Source of the DNA: Clostridia bacterium
GTDB taxonomy: Bacteria; Bacillota; Clostridia; Christensenellales; Borkfalkiaceae
Direction: 5' to 3'
Assembly (NCBI GenBank): GCA_900769565.1
Contig: CAAGHC010000049.1
Span: 1-5,956, forward strand
DNA length: 5,956 nt
Under the pieces are notes generated by a model. It was not told the origin of the DNA. It did no database searches and worked only from the letters and a program-made list of their open reading frames with translations. Positions 5,301 through 5,956 of this stretch are shown here, piece after piece. How positions within the stretch are numbered: position 1 is the first letter of the stretch; every line of letters starts with the position of its first letter. A program made the translations under genes and the position numbers.

Positions 5301-5956
5301 CAATTTCATTAACCGTTAAACCAGACGAAAGAGAGTTAAGTAATGCTTTAGAAGAGGCTGTCACGAACCTACCAAGCCAAGTTTATGTTAATCCTGAAAA
5401 ACCGCCTTTACAAGAAGAAACAAACACAATAGAGGTAGATTATGACGTAAAACCGTTATGTTTTAAAGCGCAAGACGGAAAACTGTATATGCGTATCGGG
5501 GACAGTATGGTTGAACAAACTGTACCGTCGTATCCCAAAGATGCTTACCAGCGCATAGTCGGAATGATAAATATTCGTAAACAACTACGAAATTTATTGA
5601 ATTTACAAAATGAAGGTTGTAGCGACGAAAAGTTGCAGACCGAACAATGGGTATTAGGTAGTCAGTACGATATTTTCGTTAAAAAGTACGGGATAATAAA
5701 CAGTCAAACTAATATACGGCTTTTTAAGGATGACGCTGATAGTTCATTACTACGTTCTTGTGAAAATCTTTCGGACGATAAAAAGAAAGCAACGAAAGCG
5801 GATATATTTTTTAAGCGAACTATTAGACCTTACGTTGTTGCAACAAGTACGGACGATTGTTTTGAAGCTTTACAGATAAGTAAGAACGAACACGGTAAAG
5901 TAGATATAGCGTATATAGAAGAACTTACTAAAAAAGACTATGATACCGTTATAAAT
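2309..5956 (+). CDS. giant ICE protein: MutS-like domain plus N6-adenine DNA methylase (3' end outside window)
   Basis: The frame is open for 1216 codons to the window edge, starting at TTG and overlapping the previous gene by 16 bases. Domains in order: residues 1-200, an ArdC/LtrC-like region (W61, KGRKGI 70-75); 256-342, a MutS domain I-like fold with GDFYE (279-283) and IPMIGFPYH; about 345-465, an acidic linker with a basic patch and QLSMF (435-439); 466-552, a conserved domain with FEHGKYRI and GVGGRSGG; about 675-950, a methyltransferase with RFRNN (688-692), YVGWGGL (720-726), motif I EPAMGTG (791-797), motif II GVELD (E817) and motif IV NVPF (856-859). Residues 1044-1216 (FVKKYG-INS, DDAD-LL-S-EN, RPYV) match the part that leads to an SNF2-like helicase in relatives, which would lie beyond 5956. 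The likely role is methylation or remodelling of transferred element DNA; the substrate is unknown. Confidence 0.88.
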   Translation, partial: MSQNIKPEERNAAIQELLTSGVGLKNLYRFVVQNPHLDLYDASQIVISRPNASICFTFDEWNAMERRVTKGRKGILYYDSDGHRQYVFDMNDTHGERYKREVLPMKVLLKGLEVLCETGYKETSADFYKIEGGVLEYYKKNDMLTEDSVKNRLIVEGVAYMLYSKTSYPKMHNISLRGMPYSLKENGELFKTIYKESITLQQEIEDAYLRSKEEVPVINDVDEETITDEPIIISEPKPEPEIKPKVPEPESKHVLHPIYKRYMEEQAKRPDAVIVQRLGDFYEIMGEKAIEISDRLDLTLTGRDFGLSERIPMIGFPYHVTDKYIDKILETNGVVLIDGDEEPKYILSHSEAKEDFDLPSENEEELEIYDGEIDEEYFEPIRPELELLEDDSGFEEFDEYIKAREKENEEIEVQPQEEKAKPKPQRPRKKKDKPQLSMFDMLEPEEPEEETLEDKLIEHELTRGSGFEHGKYRINSYYLLNPTAKDFADFLKHEYGVGGRSGGEYSTFHDAKGIRMAFRDENTREHLAEANLNWNQVAKYISEYIDDDIYLNEEEKVEFKKYQARRYGTDEDRIKAIADWMVEYGTDRTWNGTYSDYNFSDNYKFTTEHLEEIKTELETRKEVEKVEHTSTFYATHNLAVTFYPEYCDYIIRQKQKEIEKLNEEPEEENTDLTEVGFDQSELGGAKTRFRNNVAAIKLLNKLNHEARTATSEERKILAKYVGWGGLAQAFDENNESWQKEYAELKELLSTQDYITAKGTVLNAHFTSKEVIDGIYNALAHFGVKENNKILEPAMGTGNFFGFMPSEISDTAKLYGVELDNITGQIAKKLYPNANIQIKGFEKTTFSDNQFDIVVGNVPFGAYSVHDSEYNKYNFYIHDYFLAKSIDKLKPNGIMAVITSSGTMDKQSPKTRKYLADRAEFLGAIRLPNTAFKQTAGTEVVADILFFKKREEKIDAKLEDNSWIGTGENSQGYTLNNYFIEHPEMVLGSLTEERGLYGAISLTVKPDERELSNALEEAVTNLPSQVYVNPEKPPLQEETNTIEVDYDVKPLCFKAQDGKLYMRIGDSMVEQTVPSYPKDAYQRIVGMINIRKQLRNLLNLQNEGCSDEKLQTEQWVLGSQYDIFVKKYGIINSQTNIRLFKDDADSSLLRSCENLSDDKKKATKADIFFKRTIRPYVVATSTDDCFEALQISKNEHGKVDIAYIEELTKKDYDTVIN

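Overview
The window looks like a low-GC Bacillota (Firmicutes) genome, most likely a gut anaerobe. The evidence is the A/T-rich codon choice, a strong AAAGGAGG ribosome-binding site, a clostridial-style L-fucose isomerase, and three gene families typical of integrative conjugative elements (ICEs) in such hosts. It appears to cross from ordinary sugar-metabolism DNA into an ICE, although no integrase, relaxase or attachment site is visible.

Layout, all genes on the + strand. Bases 1-1146 hold the C-terminal two thirds of L-fucose isomerase (fucI), whose 5' end lies outside the window. Two bases after its stop, at 1149-1331, is a 60-residue Cys-rich KTR-type zinc-ribbon-like protein. Bases 1332-1701 contain no gene but are rich in structure: an AT-rich inverted repeat, a small GC hairpin, an intrinsic terminator (1399-1450), a folded segment ending in a second and very strong terminator (1463-1596), curved A-tract DNA, and a likely promoter/operator. 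Next come two small helix-turn-helix regulators (1702-2034 and 2031-2324, overlapping by four bases). Last is a very large open reading frame that starts at TTG 2309 inside the second regulator and runs off the window at 5956 (1216 codons seen).

The large protein belongs to the giant multidomain methylase/helicase proteins carried by conjugative elements. In order it shows an ArdC/LtrC-like N-terminal region, a MutS mismatch-recognition-like domain that keeps the Phe-x-Glu motif, a long acidic linker with a QLSMF sliding-clamp-like motif, a conserved GVGGRSGG domain, and an N6-adenine methyltransferase-like domain (EPAMGTG and NVPF motifs). A C-terminal region of the kind that precedes a helicase domain in relatives begins before the edge. 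The two regulators and the large gene overlap in series and probably form one operon under the promoter near 1662-1670. The likely role of the large gene is protection or processing of element DNA after transfer, which is an inference from its domains.

The main points for a second look are the sharp composition change right after fucI, the structured non-coding stretch, and the pairing of a MutS lesion-recognition domain with a clamp-binding motif in a DNA methylase.
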